Source of the DNA: Candidatus Sulfotelmatobacter sp.
GTDB taxonomy: Bacteria; Acidobacteriota; Terriglobia; Terriglobales; Acidobacteriaceae
DNA length: 6,060 nt
Reading direction: 5' to 3'
Assembly (NCBI GenBank): GCA_030037515.1
Contig: JASHRE010000122.1
Coordinates: forward strand, 1 to 6,060
The position numbers and the translations under genes were made by a program. Of this stretch, positions 5,388 through 6,060 are shown piece after piece. Numbering within the stretch: the first letter of the stretch is position 1; each line of letters opens with the position of its first letter. The notes below the pieces were generated by a model, which saw only the letters and a list, made by a program, of their open reading frames with translations, did no database searches and was not told the DNA's origin.

Positions 5388-6060
5388 CTACTTCTTGTCC
5401 GCGAACACTGCCGCCAACTCCTGCGGAGTATCTACCTGCACGTCGACCGGTTCGGCCTGCAGAGTGTGCGGAGCGAATCCGTAGGTCACGCCGACGGTGT
5501 AGACGCCCGCGTTCAGTCCTGTGCGAATGTCAACATGGGAGTCGCCGACCATCACAGCCTGCTCCGGCAACACTCCCATTTCTGCAAGCAGGGCACGCGC
5601 GCCCTCAGGTTCAGGTTTCTTGGTGCCGAAACTGTTTCCCCCGTACACCTGGAAAAAGAACTTTCCCAGGCCCAGCTCCTGCACGATGGCGCGCGAGGGA
5701 TTCACCGGCTTATTGGTGAGTACCGCCATTTTGCGGGGTGTGCCGTTGGCCGAGTTTTGAATCGCAGTCAGCGCCTCGATGACCCCGGGATAGACCGTCG
5801 TGTGGTCGAGTTTGTGCGCCCGATAATACGACAAAAAGAACTCCAGACCTTTGCGCACCAGGACTTCATCTCCTGCTTCCGCAGCAAGTGCCCGTTGAAT
5901 AAGGATCGGAGCGCCGTCGCCGACGTAGCTTGCGATGACTTGGTCCGGTAATTCGGGACGGCCGATATGGCGCAACGCGGCATTGACCGAATGAACCAGG
6001 TCGAGACGGGAATCGATCAGAGTGCCATCGAGATCGAAGATGACCAGCTTGATTTTATGC
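5388..6060 (-). CDS. HAD-superfamily phosphatase, phosphoglycolate phosphatase-like (5' end cut off)
   Basis: This gene enters from the right edge. 223 residues are visible, and only a few N-terminal residues should be missing, because the first motif starts almost at once. All four HAD motifs are present: I, VIFDLDGTLIDS with nucleophile Asp (codon 6033-6035) and acid/base Asp two residues later; II, MAVLTNKP (Thr); III, FGTKKPEPEGA (Lys); IV, VMVGDSHVDI (two Asp). The segment between motifs I and II is an alpha-helical C1 cap, as in phosphoglycolate phosphatase (Gph), and the tail with VGVTYGFAP also resembles Gph. The likely reaction is Mg2+-dependent dephosphorylation of 2-phosphoglycolate or a similar small phosphate ester in the cytoplasm. 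Pyrophosphatases (PpaX) share this look, so the substrate is not proven. A TTG at 5975 is internal. The stop is one base before the first possible start of the transglutaminase-like gene, so the two are probably cotranscribed. Confidence 0.9.
   Translation of the reverse strand, partial: HKIKLVIFDLDGTLIDSRLDLVHSVNAALRHIGRPELPDQVIASYVGDGAPILIQRALAAEAGDEVLVRKGLEFFLSYYRAHKLDHTTVYPGVIEALTAIQNSANGTPRKMAVLTNKPVNPSRAIVQELGLGKFFFQVYGGNSFGTKKPEPEGARALLAEMGVLPEQAVMVGDSHVDIRTGLNAGVYTVGVTYGFAPHTLQAEPVDVQVDTPQELAAVFADKK

Noticed and set aside
5325..5951. 208-codon + strand frame opposite the HAD phosphatase
   Set aside because: The - strand carries all four HAD motifs in order, so this is a shadow frame.
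1..6060. Possible tRNA, rRNA, CRISPR array, insertion sequence or attachment site
   Set aside because: No T-loop or anticodon-stem pattern, regularly spaced repeats, transposase motifs or terminal inverted repeats were seen in any gap.

Overview
This window looks like a chromosomal stretch of a GC-rich soil bacterium, most likely an acidobacterium. That assignment is an inference from gene style: a Tat-exported family 2 glycoside hydrolase, a secreted protein with a charged helix and no recognised family, and a GC-rich palindrome between genes. No phylogenetic marker gene is present. The region reads as ordinary chromosome. I see no insertion sequence, phage gene, tRNA, rRNA or CRISPR array.

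Layout from left to right: (1) On the + strand, the last 186 codons of a PLP-dependent fold-type I aminotransferase end at 562. (2) A 56-base convergent junction holds a perfect 9-bp hairpin, a plausible shared terminator. (3) On the - strand, a complete 834-residue GH2 enzyme (beta-galactosidase-like) carries a twin-arginine signal, both catalytic glutamates and two C-terminal beta-sandwich modules. (4) A 250-base gap holds a consensus TATAAT box with a 10-bp palindrome at the predicted transcription start, both serving the GH2 gene. (5) On the - strand, a 323-residue secreted protein of unknown role has a C-terminal part that suggests a LolA-like beta fold. It has a TAGAAT box placed for leaderless transcription. 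(6) A 330-base gap has no convincing gene, although one 95-codon frame ends in an ATGA overlap with the gene below it. (7) On the - strand, a two-gene unit runs inward from the right edge: a phosphoglycolate phosphatase-like HAD hydrolase (5' end cut off), then a transglutaminase-like cysteine protein.

Functionally the genes are loosely related. The GH2 enzyme would trim beta-linked glycans outside the cytoplasm. The HAD phosphatase would do cytoplasmic repair or salvage, and the aminotransferase amino-acid metabolism. The only clear candidate operon is the HAD plus transglutaminase-like pair. I did not find a new multi-gene system. The points most worth a second look are the missing substrate-binding arginine in the aminotransferase, the Cys-His-Asn arrangement in the transglutaminase-like protein, the uncharacterised secreted protein with its leaderless-type promoter, and the intergenic palindromes.
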